DNA of 64,000 bases from Halosimplex halophilum (GCF_004698125.1 NZ_ML214297.1:496001-560000); one strand, 5' to 3'; positions 26,246 through 35,402 are shown, counted from the stretch's first letter. The notes: generated by a model from the sequence alone, not told the origin. Translations and numbers: made by a program.

Positions 26246-26452
26246 TCACCCCTCGAAGGCGTTGTCCGTCAGGACGAGCAGCGCGCCGACGACGAGGACG
26301 GCGCCGACCGCCAGGGCGACTTCGACCGGCCCGCTCCCGAGCGCGTCGATCCGGAACCCCCAGGCCTCCCGGATGACGACGTACCCGAGCGCGACCGTCG
26401 CGAACAGGAGTCCGGCGGCCTTCGCGAGCGGAGACTCGATGCGAAATCCCAT
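26246..26452 (-). CDS. Small two-helix membrane protein
   Basis: A 68-residue protein, MGFRIESPLAKAAGLL..., with two predicted membrane helices (about 9-27 and 42-62) and a short polar tail. It has no known function. ATG 26452 is preceded by an AT-rich box, gttatatgttt, about 28 bases away (rightward), consistent with its own promoter. It runs on the same strand as the Lhr gene, 64 bases upstream of it. Confidence 0.7.
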   Translation of the reverse strand: MGFRIESPLAKAAGLLFATVALGYVVIREAWGFRIDALGSGPVEVALAVGAVLVVGALLVLTDNAFEG

Positions 26453-26544
26453 GTCGTGGAATCGTCCCGTTCGAGTTATATGTTTTTCCCGGACCGACCC
26501 GACCACACCGGGGACGGGAGCGGACGGGCCGCAACTCGGCGGGA

Positions 26545-26602
26545 CGCCGCCGGGCGAGTCGCCACCGGGCGGGTCGCCGCCGGGGAGCCGCCGCCCGGCG
26601 GA
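26545..26602. repeat. Degenerate 15-bp tandem repeat, four units
   Basis: Four units of about 15 bp based on CGCC(g/a)CCGGGCG(a/g)GT begin at 26545, 26560, 26575 and 26589, the last two being 14 bp. They lie in the divergent gap between the small membrane protein and the MBL hydrolase. Confidence 0.55.
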
Positions 26603-26653
26603 CGCATCGACAGCACGGCACGACTTTTCAGCCTCCCGCCCGACGAGTCGGAT

Positions 26654-27430
26654 ATGCGCGTCACGTTCCTGGGCACGGGCAGCGCGATGCCGACCGGCGA
26701 GCGGTTCCAGACCGGCATCCTGCTGGAGTCGGCCGGCGGGGATCTGCTCGTCGACTGCGGCAGCGGCGTCCTCCACGGCCTCCAGCGGACCGATGTCGGG
26801 TACGAGGGTATCGACGCCGTGCTGCTGACCCACCACCACCTCGACCACGTCTCGGACCTCATGGCGCTGCTGAAGGCCCGCTGGCTCGCCGGCGCGACCG
26901 ACCTGACTATCGCCGGCCCCCAGGGAACGGCCGAGCTCGTGACCGACCTGCTCGGCGTCCACGAGTACATGCGGGACCGCATGGACCTGACCTTCCGCGA
27001 GGTCGGCCCGGAGGCGTTCTCGCTCGCCGGCTTCGACGTGACCGGCTTCGAGGTCCGACACTCGATGTACTGTCTCGCCTACCGGTTCGCGGAGTCCGAG
27101 TCGTCGGCGTCGAGCGAGCGCGACCGCCCGGCGTTCGTCTTCAGCGGCGACACCGAGGCGTTCCCGGGACTCGTCGAGTTCGCCGACGGCGCGGCCGTCC
27201 TCGCGCACGACTGCTCGTTCCCCGACAGCGTCGACGTGGACAACCACCCCACTCCGAGCGAGCTGGGCCGGACCCTCGCCGAGGCCGACGGCGAGGTCGG
27301 CCGCGTGTACCTGACTCACCTCTACCCGCACACCGACGGCCGCCACGAGGAGATGCTCGACTCGGTCGCCGACCGCTACGACGGGGACGTTCGGTTCGCC
27401 TCCGACGGGCTCTCGCTCGACATCGACTGA
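26654..27430 (+). CDS. MBL-fold metallohydrolase, RNase Z-like
   Basis: A 258-residue metallo-beta-lactamase-fold protein. The metal motif HxHxDH is at H60-H-H62-L-D64-H65, a GDTEAF block supplies the bridging aspartate, and a late histidine is in LTHLYPH. The general shape resembles tRNase Z and short ribonuclease Z-like hydrolases, but a tRNA-binding exosite is not evident, so the substrate is open. ATG 26654 opens MRVTFLGTGSAMP, the usual N terminus of this fold. Confidence 0.88.
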   Translation: MRVTFLGTGSAMPTGERFQTGILLESAGGDLLVDCGSGVLHGLQRTDVGYEGIDAVLLTHHHLDHVSDLMALLKARWLAGATDLTIAGPQGTAELVTDLLGVHEYMRDRMDLTFREVGPEAFSLAGFDVTGFEVRHSMYCLAYRFAESESSASSERDRPAFVFSGDTEAFPGLVEFADGAAVLAHDCSFPDSVDVDNHPTPSELGRTLAEADGEVGRVYLTHLYPHTDGRHEEMLDSVADRYDGDVRFASDGLSLDID

Positions 27431-27454
27431 CCCGTTCGGCGGCGGCGTCAGTCG

Positions 27455-27472
27455 CCCGTCTGACGGGTCTTT
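27455..27472 (+). terminator. Probable terminator of the MBL hydrolase gene
   Basis: A compact inverted repeat, CCCGT-ctg-ACGGG, is followed by TCTTT, about 25 bases after the stop codon. Another inverted repeat, GTCCTCC-ggc-GGAGGAC, follows directly. The position between convergent genes fits transcription termination. Confidence 0.45.
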
Positions 27473-27612
27473 ACGTCCTCCGGCGGAGGACACTCGCACG
27501 GGCGCGCAGCGACGGCCTCATTCCCATCCTCCCCACCGCGCGCCCGCCCATCCACTCCAAGGCGCCCAGCGGTCGCGTGTCCGCGACCGCGTCGTTTCCC
27601 GCACCCGCCGAG

Positions 27613-27750
27613 TCACTCGTCGGCGACGAACCGCCGGTAGAGCGCGACGGCGACGAGACCGACGAACACGAAGACGAGCAACTGGCCGACGACGCTCGCG
27701 AGCGCGACACCGCCGGGCGGGCCGGCGGGGAACAGCGGGGGTGGGGACAC
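27613..27750 (-). CDS. Very small single-pass membrane protein
   Basis: About 45 residues from GTG 27750: a Pro/Gly-rich N terminus (VSPPPLFPAGPPGG), one membrane helix (about 19-37, SVVGQLLVFVFVGLVAVALY) and a charged end. An alternative GTG at 27795 adds 15 residues. I prefer the shorter form because aaaggactttt lies about 30 bases upstream of it. It follows trkA on the same strand. It has no recognised family, and it is plausible but unproven as a gene. Confidence 0.45.
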   Translation of the reverse strand: MSPPPLFPAGPPGGVALASVVGQLLVFVFVGLVAVALYRRFVADE

Positions 27751-27817
27751 GTCTCCGTAGTCTCCGCCCGCTGGAAAAGTCCTTTCGGCTGTCACGTGCG
27801 GCGCGCGGCCGTCGCGG

Positions 27818-28489
27818 TCAGGCGGCGGCCGCCTCGTCGCCGCGGAGGAACGCCCGGATCTCCGGCAGGTCGGCGGGCGCGGCCATCAGCGCCACGTCGT
27901 CGCCGGCCTCGATCTTCGTCTGTGGCAGCGGGATCTCCATCGGCTCGTCGGCGCGGCCGTGGGCGTAGATATGCGCGTCGCCCTGCAGGTCGACCTCGAC
28001 GACGCGCCGACCGATCTGTGGCGACCCCTCGGGGATGGTCACGGTCGCAACGGAGAGTTCCTCCGTGAGGTCGGCGAGGACGTTGAAGTCCCCGCCCAGC
28101 AGCGCGGTCTTGGCGCCGGCGGCGCCGAGCCGCTCGGGGTAGATGATCTCGTCGACGTCCTCGGCGTACTTCTCGTAGATCTCCTGGCGGTAGTCCTCGT
28201 CGATGCGCAGGGCGGTCCGAAGGCCGTAGTGCTTGCCGAGCATGCACGCCGAGAAGTTGGTGTTGAGATCGCCCGTCAGCGCGCCGACGGCGTCGGCGTC
28301 GGCGATGCCGGCCTCCTCCAGGGTGGACTCCTCTGCGCCGTCCCCCTCGACGACGGTGAACCCCTCCTCGCGGGCGCGCTCGACCTTGGCCGGGTCGTTG
28401 TCGACGATCACCAGGTCGTGGCCCTCGCTCCGGAGGATGCGGGCCGTCCGCATCCCGACGCGACCGAATCCGACGATGACGAACTTCAT
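27818..28489 (-). CDS. trkA: TrkA-family K+ channel/transporter regulatory protein
   Basis: A 223-residue cytosolic protein with an N-terminal RCK/TrkA-N Rossmann domain (FVIVGFGRVGMRTA, residues 3-16, with acidic D30 after the second strand) and a C-terminal TrkA-C domain (about 140-215). It binds NAD(H) or nucleotides and gates a Trk/Ktr potassium transporter. No transporter subunit is adjacent, so the partner is elsewhere. ATG 28489 gives MKFVIVGFG, the canonical start. Confidence 0.92.
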   Translation of the reverse strand: MKFVIVGFGRVGMRTARILRSEGHDLVIVDNDPAKVERAREEGFTVVEGDGAEESTLEEAGIADADAVGALTGDLNTNFSACMLGKHYGLRTALRIDEDYRQEIYEKYAEDVDEIIYPERLGAAGAKTALLGGDFNVLADLTEELSVATVTIPEGSPQIGRRVVEVDLQGDAHIYAHGRADEPMEIPLPQTKIEAGDDVALMAAPADLPEIRAFLRGDEAAAA

Positions 28490-28558
28490 GGGACTCCGTA
28501 CCACGCCCGACCACAAAACTGTACTCCCGGACGGGGCACCGATACGGCGGGCCGGCGA

Positions 28559-29593
28559 TCAGTGGTCGCGCAACGACCGCTCGTTCGTCCGCGTCTCGGT
28601 CCCCGGGTCGAAGCCGGGGCTGTCGGTCGACTCGCGACTCCCGGTCTCCCGGTCGTCGGTCTCGAAGTGCGCGACGCCGACCCCCGCGACGACCGCGAGC
28701 ACCGTGACGACGCCCGTCCAGACCACCGCGTCCGGGAACGAGGCCGCTGCCGACACGAACGAGGGGGCGTTCGCGTCGCCGCCCCCTGTCGTCGCGTACC
28801 AGGTCACCGAGACCCACGCGACCAGTAACCCGCCCAGCGCGCCGGCGGCGACGATGCCGACGAACCGGCGGGACGGGGTCGCCACGCCCCGCCGGCGGAC
28901 TGCCAGCACGCCCAGCGCCATTCCAGCGCCGATGACCACGATATCGCCGGCCAGTTGACCGGCCTGGAGGTACGCCAGGACGGTCGCCCCGGTGGACCCG
29001 AACTGCGGGAGCGACGCCGCGACCCCGACACCGTCGCCCGCGGTGATGGCGAGGTCGGCGACGGAGTTCAACAGGTATCCGGTGCCGGCCACGGTGGCCG
29101 CTCCGAGGGCGAGCGGTCCCAACTCTGTGGCCGACCGAACGGGCGCGCCGTCCCCGCGGGCTGACGCGAACGCGACGCCCGCCAGCGCGGCCACCGTGAA
29201 GACGCCGGGAACGCCGACGAGCAGCGTCACGACGGTGAGTAACCCCAGGAACGGGTTCGACCCGTTCGGGCCGTTGAGGACGACCCATCCGGCCAGGACC
29301 AGGAGCAACACCGTCGTGCAGGTGCCGGCGACGACGCCGACGTACCGCAGGTACGCTGGGCCCACCTCGCGGTGGCGGGCCTCGCGATACCCCAGCGCGC
29401 AGGCGCCGGCGAGCACGGCGACCGTTCCGAGCGCCCACAGCCCTTCCCAGAGGGCGAAACGGACGCTGGACGACCCGAGGTCGGCCAGCCACGCGGGTCC
29501 GCGGATCGGGACGACCGCGGGACCGAACTGGACGGCCAGGGCGAGGACTGTCAGGACTGCCGGGAGGAGGACCGTTCGAGCGGCGCGACGCAT
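28559..29593 (-). CDS. Polytopic membrane protein of unknown function
   Basis: A 344-residue protein with about eight hydrophobic helices (for example at 8-28, 47-68, 86-106 and 118-140) and a charged, disordered C-terminal tail after about residue 305. There are no transporter or enzyme motifs. The N terminus could be a signal anchor. A clear AT-rich promoter box lies at 29615-29626. Its neighbours, trkA and a copper-chaperone-like gene, do not indicate its role. Confidence 0.72.
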   Translation of the reverse strand: MRRAARTVLLPAVLTVLALAVQFGPAVVPIRGPAWLADLGSSSVRFALWEGLWALGTVAVLAGACALGYREARHREVGPAYLRYVGVVAGTCTTVLLLVLAGWVVLNGPNGSNPFLGLLTVVTLLVGVPGVFTVAALAGVAFASARGDGAPVRSATELGPLALGAATVAGTGYLLNSVADLAITAGDGVGVAASLPQFGSTGATVLAYLQAGQLAGDIVVIGAGMALGVLAVRRRGVATPSRRFVGIVAAGALGGLLVAWVSVTWYATTGGGDANAPSFVSAAASFPDAVVWTGVVTVLAVVAGVGVAHFETDDRETGSRESTDSPGFDPGTETRTNERSLRDH

Positions 29594-29614
29594 ATCGGTC
29601 GTTCGGCCGTCTGG

Positions 29615-29626
29615 TTATTAAATAAT
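29615..29626 (-). promoter_or_regulatory. TATA-like promoter box of the polytopic membrane protein gene
   Basis: TATTAAATAATT lies 22-33 bases upstream of ATG 29593 in otherwise GC-rich DNA. The spacing fits TFB/TBP-dependent leaderless initiation. Confidence 0.6.
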
Positions 29627-29710
29627 TTTCCGTTCACACGTTTGCCCGGCCTCGCCGGACGGATCGCCGCGTCCGTGGCACACAAGAGCGTCGCGGCACA
29701 ACGGTCGGGT

Positions 29711-29908
29711 ATGGTCCGAGAGATCACCGTGACAGGCATGAGCTGCGGCGGCTGCGAACAGTCCGTCGAGGAGGCGCTGGAGGGCGTCGCGGGCGTCGAG
29801 TCGGCCTCTGCGGATCGAGAGGCCGAGACGGCGACCGTCGAGGGCGACGCCGACACCGACGACCTCGTCGCGGCCGTCGAGGACGCCGGCTACGAGGCGT
29901 CGGCCTGA
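29711..29908 (+). CDS. Heavy-metal-associated (HMA) domain protein, copper-chaperone-like
   Basis: A 65-residue HMA domain with the metal-binding loop MSCGGC (C12 and C15) and the ferredoxin-like pattern ending VEDAGYEA. Such proteins bind Cu(I) and deliver it to P-type ATPases. No ATPase gene is adjacent. ATG 29711 directly opens MVREITVTGM; upstream in-frame codons are antisense to the neighbouring gene. Confidence 0.93.
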   Translation: MVREITVTGMSCGGCEQSVEEALEGVAGVESASADREAETATVEGDADTDDLVAAVEDAGYEASA

Positions 29909-30005
29909 CCGGCGGGCCGCCGGACTACCGGACCGCGCTCGAACCGGCGAGGCTTGCAGCGCCCGGGCAGGGGCACTTGCCCGCGGCACGGCTAGCCCGA
30001 CCACC

Positions 30006-30590
30006 ATGAGCGCCATCTCGCGCCGCGAGATGCTGGCGGCGACCGGACTCGCCGTCTCCGGCGGTCTCGCGGGGTGTCTCCTCCGACAGCAGGGCCCGGG
30101 GACCGGCCACATCTACATCGAGAACACGGACGAGACGGCCCACCGCGTCGCGCTGTGGGTCGCACAGCGGTCGGTCGACGACGCCGCAACCCCCGGCGAA
30201 ACCGGAGCCGTCGGCGCGACCGGAACTGACGGAGGAACGGGAAGCGGCGAGGGGACCGGCGACGTGGATCCGATCGTCGCGGCCTGGTACCGCGTCCCCG
30301 AAGGCGACGCGGTGGAGTTCCAGAACGTGATCGAGCCCGGCCAGGGGTACGAGGTGCGCGCGGCGCTGCCGGACGCGCCGCCCGCCGACCGGATCACCGG
30401 CGTCGTCGACCCCTGCTCCGGCGAGGCCGCGGGCGAGCGCGTCGTGAGCGTCCGCGTCCGCCCGGACGGCCTCGGGATCATCCCCTGGGGCTGCGAGGAC
30501 ACCTACACGAAGGGGGACATGGAGTACGTCGACGCCGGCGAGCGCCGGATCGAACCGGTCGAGGGGACGGTCGCGGCCCCCTCGACGTAG
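30006..30590 (+). CDS. Tat-type lipoprotein of unknown function
   Basis: A 194-residue exported protein. The N terminus, SRREMLAATG, has a twin-arginine-like pair followed by a hydrophobic stretch and the lipobox GGLAGC, with Cys24 as the probable lipid anchor. The mature part is beta-rich, with a Gly/Thr-rich loop (about 62-82) and two Cys near 138 and 162 that could form a disulfide. It has no recognised domain. The gene is convergent with rfcS. Confidence 0.8.
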   Translation: MSAISRREMLAATGLAVSGGLAGCLLRQQGPGTGHIYIENTDETAHRVALWVAQRSVDDAATPGETGAVGATGTDGGTGSGEGTGDVDPIVAAWYRVPEGDAVEFQNVIEPGQGYEVRAALPDAPPADRITGVVDPCSGEAAGERVVSVRVRPDGLGIIPWGCEDTYTKGDMEYVDAGERRIEPVEGTVAAPST

Positions 30591-30652
30591 TCGCGCGGCG
30601 ACGGCGACGCGAGGCAGTCCGGGAGTGCGGAACGACGGCGAGAGCGGGCGAG

Positions 30653-31636
30653 TCAGTCCTCCAGCGCGACCGACGCGAGCAGCGCTTCGAGCTGGATGCG
30701 CTCGTTGGCGCCGGTCGTGATCCGGTACTCGGTCTCGCCGATGCGGTCGAGCAGCCGGACCGCGGCCTCGTCCTCCAGGTCGAACTCCCACACCGAGCGG
30801 TGGAGCTGGTCGATCACGTCGCCGCCGGCGATGCCCTCCTCCGTGAGGAGGCGGTCGAGCGTCGAGCGGGCGGCCGTGAAGTCGCCCTCAAGCGCCCGGT
30901 CGACCATCTCCTTTATCTCCTCGGGCTTGGCCGTCGACGTGAGCGCGTAGACGGCCTCCTCGTCGACCACGCCGCCGGTCACGGAGGCGGCCTGCAGCGC
31001 GTTGATCGCCTTGCGCATGTCGCCGTCGGCCGCGTAGACCAGGGCGTCGAGCCCGTCCTCGGTGACCTCGATGCCCTCCTCTTCGGCGATGTGGCGCATC
31101 TCCTCGGCGACCGCCTCGTCGCTCAGCGGCGAGAAGCGGAAGACGGCACACCGGGACTGGATCGGGTCGATGATCTGGCTGGAGTAGTTACACGAGAGGA
31201 TGAACCGGACGTTGTTCGAGAACTGCTCCATCGTCCGGCGGAGCGCTGATTGCGCGTCTGAGGTAAGTGCGTCCGCCTCGTCGAGGAAGATGATCCGGTA
31301 GTCGTAGCCGCCGAAGGACGTGCGCGCGAAGTTCTTGATGCGGTCGCGGACCACGTCGATCCCCCGCTCGTCGGAGGCGTTGAGTTCGAGGAAGTTCTCC
31401 CCCCAGTCGTCGCCGTAGAGTTCCCGGGCGATGGCCGTGGCCGAGGTCGTCTTGCCGATACCGGCCGGACCCGAGAAGAGCATGTGGCTCAGGTCGTTGC
31501 GGTCGACGTAGCTCTGGAGGCGTTCGACGATGTCCTCCTGCCCGACGATCTCGTCCAGGGTCTGCGGGCGGTACTTCTCGATCCATACCTCCTCGCGCCC
31601 CGCCCGCGACCCCGTCTCCTGGTCGGCCTCGCTCAT
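30653..31636 (-). CDS. rfcS: Replication factor C small subunit
   Basis: A 327-residue clamp-loader ATPase. It has Walker A GPAGIGKT (56-63), Walker B with DEAD (119-122), and the SRC arginine-finger motif in QSRCAVFRF near residue 160. It loads the PCNA sliding clamp together with the large subunit. Unlike some archaeal RfcS genes, it contains no intein: the Walker A and SRC regions run without interruption. ATG 31636 gives MSEADQETG; the longer frame upstream is not protein-like. Confidence 0.97.
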   Translation of the reverse strand: MSEADQETGSRAGREEVWIEKYRPQTLDEIVGQEDIVERLQSYVDRNDLSHMLFSGPAGIGKTTSATAIARELYGDDWGENFLELNASDERGIDVVRDRIKNFARTSFGGYDYRIIFLDEADALTSDAQSALRRTMEQFSNNVRFILSCNYSSQIIDPIQSRCAVFRFSPLSDEAVAEEMRHIAEEEGIEVTEDGLDALVYAADGDMRKAINALQAASVTGGVVDEEAVYALTSTAKPEEIKEMVDRALEGDFTAARSTLDRLLTEEGIAGGDVIDQLHRSVWEFDLEDEAAVRLLDRIGETEYRITTGANERIQLEALLASVALED

Positions 31637-31784
31637 GCCCGGAGGGAGGCGACGGCCGTCCGTAAACCTACCGAGTGGCACCCGCTCGACAGCGCGGGAG
31701 CGCCCCGCTGGCCGGGTGCGGCCGAAACTCCGTCGGTCCGACCGCGGACGACACGCTCAAGCCCGCGCGGACGGATCGACCGGT

Positions 31785-31985
31785 ATGCGCGTCACCGTCG
31801 CCGTCGCCGGCGAGGACACCCGCCAGATCGAGGTCGACGACGGGGCGACCTACGGCGACCTGCTGGAGCCGCTGCCCTACGGCGCCCACGAGGTGTCCGT
31901 CCTCGTCGACGGCCGCCCCGTCCCCGAGGACGCCCCCGTCGAGGCCGACGAGGTGGAGGTCCTGCGGCTCGTCAAGGGCGGGTGA
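31785..31985 (+). CDS. samp2: SAMP2-type ubiquitin-like modifier and sulfur carrier
   Basis: A 66-residue beta-grasp protein ending in Gly-Gly (LRLVKGG). It has the VLVDGRPVPED core shared with archaeal SAMP2/Urm1-like proteins. After activation by the E1-like UbaA, SAMP2 is attached to lysines of target proteins and also serves as sulfur donor for tRNA thiolation. The length equals that of known SAMP2. The E1 is not in this window. The gene is monocistronic, with a hairpin terminator downstream. Confidence 0.9.
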   Translation: MRVTVAVAGEDTRQIEVDDGATYGDLLEPLPYGAHEVSVLVDGRPVPEDAPVEADEVEVLRLVKGG

Positions 31986-32028
31986 CCGGCTGCGTCGCGG
32001 CCGGTGTCGGCGGGGGTAACCTTCCGGC

Positions 32029-32071
32029 GGGTCTCTCCCGGCGGTCCGCTCACCGCGGTCGCGGGAGACCC
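32029..32071. terminator. Hairpin between convergent samp2 and CBS-domain genes
   Basis: The left arm GGGTCTCtCCCG pairs with the right arm CGGGAGACCC with a single bulge. The enclosed sequence contains a second pair, GCGGT/ACCGC. It lies between the stops at 31985 and 32079, so it could end both transcripts. Confidence 0.5.
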
Positions 32072-32078
32072 GAGACCG

Positions 32079-32453
32079 TCACGAGAGGTGTGCCGTCACG
32101 TCGGTCGAGGAGATCATCCCGACGTAGTCGTCTTCGACGACCGGGAGGTGCTTGATCCCGTACGTGGCCATCATCGCGGCGACCTCCTCCATGTAGAGGT
32201 CGGGGGTCGCCGTCTCCACGTCGGTCGTCATCACGTCGCTCACGCGGAGGGCGGAGACGTCATCTCCCCCGGCGACGGCGTCGAGCACGTCCGTACTACT
32301 GATTATCGCTCGCGGCGTGGTCGTCACAACCAGCGCGCTGATATCCGCGTCCCGCATCCGCTGGGCGGCCTCTCTCACCGTGGCGTCCTTCGAGATCGTC
32401 TCCAGCGGCGTGGACATCACGTCTCCGACGGTTACCCTGTCGTTCGATGGCAT
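32079..32453 (-). CDS. Two-CBS-domain protein
   Basis: A 124-residue protein made of two CBS motifs, each with the typical core: VGDVMSTPLETISKD and ALVVTTT in the first, VSDVMTTDVETATPD and HLPVVEDDYVGMIS in the second. CBS pairs bind adenosyl nucleotides and sense energy or ionic state. Because it stands alone with no fused enzyme, it probably acts on a partner protein or as a general sensor. ATG 32453 gives MPSNDRVTVGDV. Confidence 0.93.
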   Translation of the reverse strand: MPSNDRVTVGDVMSTPLETISKDATVREAAQRMRDADISALVVTTTPRAIISSTDVLDAVAGGDDVSALRVSDVMTTDVETATPDLYMEEVAAMMATYGIKHLPVVEDDYVGMISSTDVTAHLS

Positions 32454-32578
32454 ACAGCACAGGACGGGAGCGACGCTCAAGTGGTTTGCCCACGGTTCGA
32501 CGGCTTACCCCGCCGGCGGGTCCACGTCGGCGACCTCGGACGCAGTCGTTTTGACCGGGGGGCGTCTATCGGCGGTCG

Positions 32579-33073
32579 ATGAGTGGCTCTCAGCCGGCGC
32601 CGGCGTTCGAGTTGCCCAACGTCGGGGCCGGTCCCGACCCCTGTTCGCTGGCGACGCTTTCGGGCACCGAGTCGTTCGTCGTCCTCCTCTTTCACCACGA
32701 CGACGAGTGCCACGACTGCCGCGCCCAGGCGAAGAAGGCCGGCGAGCGCTACGCCGCGCTGCGGGCCCGCGACGCCGTCGCCGTCTCCGTGCTCCCGCGG
32801 GACCGCGAGCGGGCCGAGGACTGGCAGGACCGCTTCGACCTCCCCCACCCGCTGCTGGTCGACCCCGACGGGACCGCCGGCGACGACTACGGCCAGCCCG
32901 TCCGGCTCCCGGTCTTCGCCGAACTCCCGATATTCGGGCGCCTGCCCGCAGTCGCCATCGTCGACGCCCGCGGCGCCGAACCCGAGGTCGCCTGGACCTA
33001 CCGCGGCCGGTCCACGTGGGACCACCCCTCGATGACGACCGTGCTCGAAGGCCTCGACAGCGTCCGGGAGTGA
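32579..33073 (+). CDS. Redoxin (AhpC/TSA-like) domain protein
   Basis: A 164-residue thioredoxin-fold protein with FELPNVGAG at the start, a reactive loop HHDDECHDCRAQA (CxxC at about residues 44-47) and a long PEP-type segment (PHPLLVDPDG). The CxxC placement suits a peroxiredoxin or disulfide reductase. The overlap with the GNAT gene (GTGA) shows translational coupling. The substrate is unknown. Confidence 0.85.
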   Translation: MSGSQPAPAFELPNVGAGPDPCSLATLSGTESFVVLLFHHDDECHDCRAQAKKAGERYAALRARDAVAVSVLPRDRERAEDWQDRFDLPHPLLVDPDGTAGDDYGQPVRLPVFAELPIFGRLPAVAIVDARGAEPEVAWTYRGRSTWDHPSMTTVLEGLDSVRE

Positions 33074-33531
33074 CTCCGGTGGTCCGGGACGTAGTGGTCC
33101 GGCCGGCGACCGCCGACGACCTGTCCGGCGTCCTCGGCGTCCTCGACGCCGGCGCACTCGAAACCGACGCCGAAGCGGTGCGGACAGGCATCCACCGCGG
33201 CGACGCGTTCGTCGCGGTCCGCGGATCGGCGTCGGGAGCGGGCGACGCCAGTGGGACCGTCCTCGGTGCGCTCGTGCTGGTCGACTGTGAGGGGCCGGCC
33301 GGCGCCGAGATCGACGCGGTGGCCGTCCGGCGGCGCCGCCGCGGCCAGGGGATCGGCCGTGCGCTGGTCGCGGCGGCCGCCGACCGCTACGACCGACTGG
33401 TCGCCGAGTTCGACGCCGGTGTGCGGCCGTTCTACGAGTCGCTGGGGTTCGAGATCGAACCCACCACGGGCGACGAACCCGACCGCTACCGGGGTGTACT
33501 GTGCGGCGCGATACCGCAAGAGGACGGTTGA
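33070..33531 (+). CDS. GNAT-family N-acetyltransferase
   Basis: A 153-residue protein from GTG 33070, overlapping the redoxin stop by 4 bases. The acetyl-CoA-binding motif A is visible as VAVRRRRRGQGIGRAL (about 87-102), with a C-terminal FYESLGFE. It transfers an acetyl group to an amine, but the target cannot be predicted. The operon with the redoxin gene suggests related physiology without specifying it. Confidence 0.88.
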   Translation: MTPVVRDVVVRPATADDLSGVLGVLDAGALETDAEAVRTGIHRGDAFVAVRGSASGAGDASGTVLGALVLVDCEGPAGAEIDAVAVRRRRRGQGIGRALVAAAADRYDRLVAEFDAGVRPFYESLGFEIEPTTGDEPDRYRGVLCGAIPQEDG

Positions 33532-33546
33532 ACGGGTTTCTGCGAC

Positions 33547-34986
33547 TCAGACCAGCGGCTCGACCAGTTCGCGACCGGCCGCGAGCAGCTCGTCGACCCG
33601 CTCCTGTGAACTCGCCTCGGCGTAGACCCGCAGTTTGGGCTCCGTGCCACTGGGACGCATCAGCAGCCAGGTGCCGTCGGCGAGGAAGGCCTTGAAGCCG
33701 TCGACGGTCGACACGTCCTCGACCGCCGAGCCGGCGAGCTCGTCGGGCAGCGCGTCCTCCAGGTCGCTGAGGACGGGTCCCTTGCGCTCGTCGGGGCAGT
33801 CGACGCTGACGCGGTCCTGGACGATGGCGCCGTGGCGCTCCAGCAGGGCGTCGACGCGGTCGTCGTAGGGTTCGGCGGCGGCGACGGCCGCCGCGAGGAC
33901 GGCGACCCCGACGCCGTCCTTGTTGCGGACGTGGGTCGTGAGGCCGAACCCGCCGCTCTCCTCGCCGCCCATCAGGGCGTCGTGGTCGGCCATGGCCTGC
34001 GCGACCCACTTGAACCCGACCGCCGTCTCGTGGACGGACTGGCCGTGGGCCTCGGCGACGCGGTCGACGATGCTGCTGGTCGAGACCGTCCGGACCACGT
34101 CGCCGCTGGTCTCCTCGTCGCTCGTCCAGACCCCCTCGTCCAGCAGCGCCTCGTAGGTCGCGGCGAAGAAGAGGTTCGGGTCGAGGACGCCCCGGTCGGG
34201 CGTGACGACGGCGATCCGGTCGGCGTCGCCGTCGTTGGCGACCCCCAGGTCCGCGTCCGACTCGGCGACCCGGTCGGCCAGGTCGCCGAGGTGGGCGGCG
34301 GTGGGTTCGGGCGAGTCGCCGCCGAACTCGGGGTCGCGCTCGCAGCGCAATCGGTCCACGTCCGCGCCGGCCCGCTCCAGCAACAGGTCGGTGACGCCGC
34401 GGCCGCTGCCGTGCATCGCGTCGTAGACGACCGAGAGGCCCGACAGGTCGGCGTCGACGGCGTCGAGCACGCGGTCGGTGTACGGGCCGACGAGGTCGGC
34501 CTCCGCGACGCTGCCCCACTCCGATTCGGGGAGCGGGTCGGGCTCGGCGAGGCGGTCGGCGAGCGCGTCGGTGACCTCGGGGAGCGCGGGCGCGCCGCCG
34601 GCGGGGAGGAACTTCACGCCGTTGTACTCCGGCGGGTTGTGCGAGGCGGTCACCATCAGGCCGCCCGCGAGGTCGCGCTGGCGGACGGTCCAGGCGACGA
34701 CCGGCGTCGGGCAGTCCCGGGGCGGGACGAGCACGTCGAAGCCGTTCGCGGCGAGGACGCGGGCGAGCTCCTCGGCGAACCCGCGGGAGGTATCGCGGGC
34801 GTCGTAGCCGACGGCGACGGTCCCGGCGCCGTCGGCGGCGTCAGGGTGCGCGTCGCCGTCTTCGCGGAGGTACGTCGCCACGGCCTGGCCGACCATGCGG
34901 ACGCGCGGCTCGGTGAACTCGTCGAGCGTCGCGCGCCAGCCGTCGGTGCCGAACTCGATCGCGTCGGCGTCTGCGTCTGCGGTCAT
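33547..34986 (-). CDS. Phosphoglucomutase/phosphomannomutase family protein
   Basis: A 479-residue alpha-D-phosphohexomutase. The catalytic phosphoserine loop is TASHNP (S115), the Mg loop is DGDADR (252-257), the sugar loop is GGEESGG (340-346) and the phosphate loop is RPSGTEP (444-450). The GEESG sugar loop is typical of glucose- or mannose-type enzymes, so interconversion of glucose/mannose 1- and 6-phosphates is likely. A second paralogue is at 38427-39740. ATG 34986 follows the low-GC promoter region. Confidence 0.92.
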   Translation of the reverse strand: MTADADADAIEFGTDGWRATLDEFTEPRVRMVGQAVATYLREDGDAHPDAADGAGTVAVGYDARDTSRGFAEELARVLAANGFDVLVPPRDCPTPVVAWTVRQRDLAGGLMVTASHNPPEYNGVKFLPAGGAPALPEVTDALADRLAEPDPLPESEWGSVAEADLVGPYTDRVLDAVDADLSGLSVVYDAMHGSGRGVTDLLLERAGADVDRLRCERDPEFGGDSPEPTAAHLGDLADRVAESDADLGVANDGDADRIAVVTPDRGVLDPNLFFAATYEALLDEGVWTSDEETSGDVVRTVSTSSIVDRVAEAHGQSVHETAVGFKWVAQAMADHDALMGGEESGGFGLTTHVRNKDGVGVAVLAAAVAAAEPYDDRVDALLERHGAIVQDRVSVDCPDERKGPVLSDLEDALPDELAGSAVEDVSTVDGFKAFLADGTWLLMRPSGTEPKLRVYAEASSQERVDELLAAGRELVEPLV

Positions 34987-35078
34987 GCCCGGAAGCAGCG
35001 CTGCCGGGCGGAAAAAGGTGTGTGAGTGGCGTGCTACCACGCTCGGCGGCGGTCGAGCGCTTTCCGCTCGACGGCGGC

Positions 35079-35402
35079 TCACCGCGCGTCGTCGGCCAGC
35101 AGGCCGACCGGCAGGTCGACTGACTCGGGCACGCCGCCCTCGGCGACGAGGCGTTCCTTCGCGGCCCGGGAGCCGTCCTTGATCTCGTACTCCCGGGACA
35201 TGGCGGCGGACTTCGAGTCGAACCCCTCGACGTGGACGAGCTCGACCGGCGTCCGGCCCCGGGTGTACTTCGCGCCCGCGCCGTCGTCGTGTTCACGGAC
35301 GCGCCGCTGCACGTCGGTCGTGTAGCCGGTGTAAAGCGTGTCGTCGGCGCACCGCAGGACGTAGACGAAGTGGTCGGGGTCGGCGGTCCGCGGGTCGGTC
35401 AT
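35079..35402 (-). CDS. GIY-YIG domain protein (UPF0213-like)
   Basis: A 107-residue protein with a minimal GIY-YIG nuclease fold: FVYVLRC (12-18) for the GIY strand, LYTGYT (23-28) for the YIG strand, R33/R34 and a following H38. Later, [17 protein letters not shown] matches the single-domain family of uncharacterised small nucleases. It may act in DNA repair, but its biological role is unknown. Its stop lies within 16 bases of the next small zinc-finger gene upstream. Confidence 0.88.
   Translation of the reverse strand: MTDPRTADPDHFVYVLRCADDTLYTGYTTDVQRRVREHDDGAGAKYTRGRTPVELVHVEGFDSKSAAMSREYEIKDGSRAAKERLVAEGGVPESVDLPVGLLADDAR

Noticed and set aside
30653-31636. Intein in RfcS
   Set aside because: RfcS inteins occur in some archaea, but here the Walker and SRC regions are continuous and the protein has the intein-free length.
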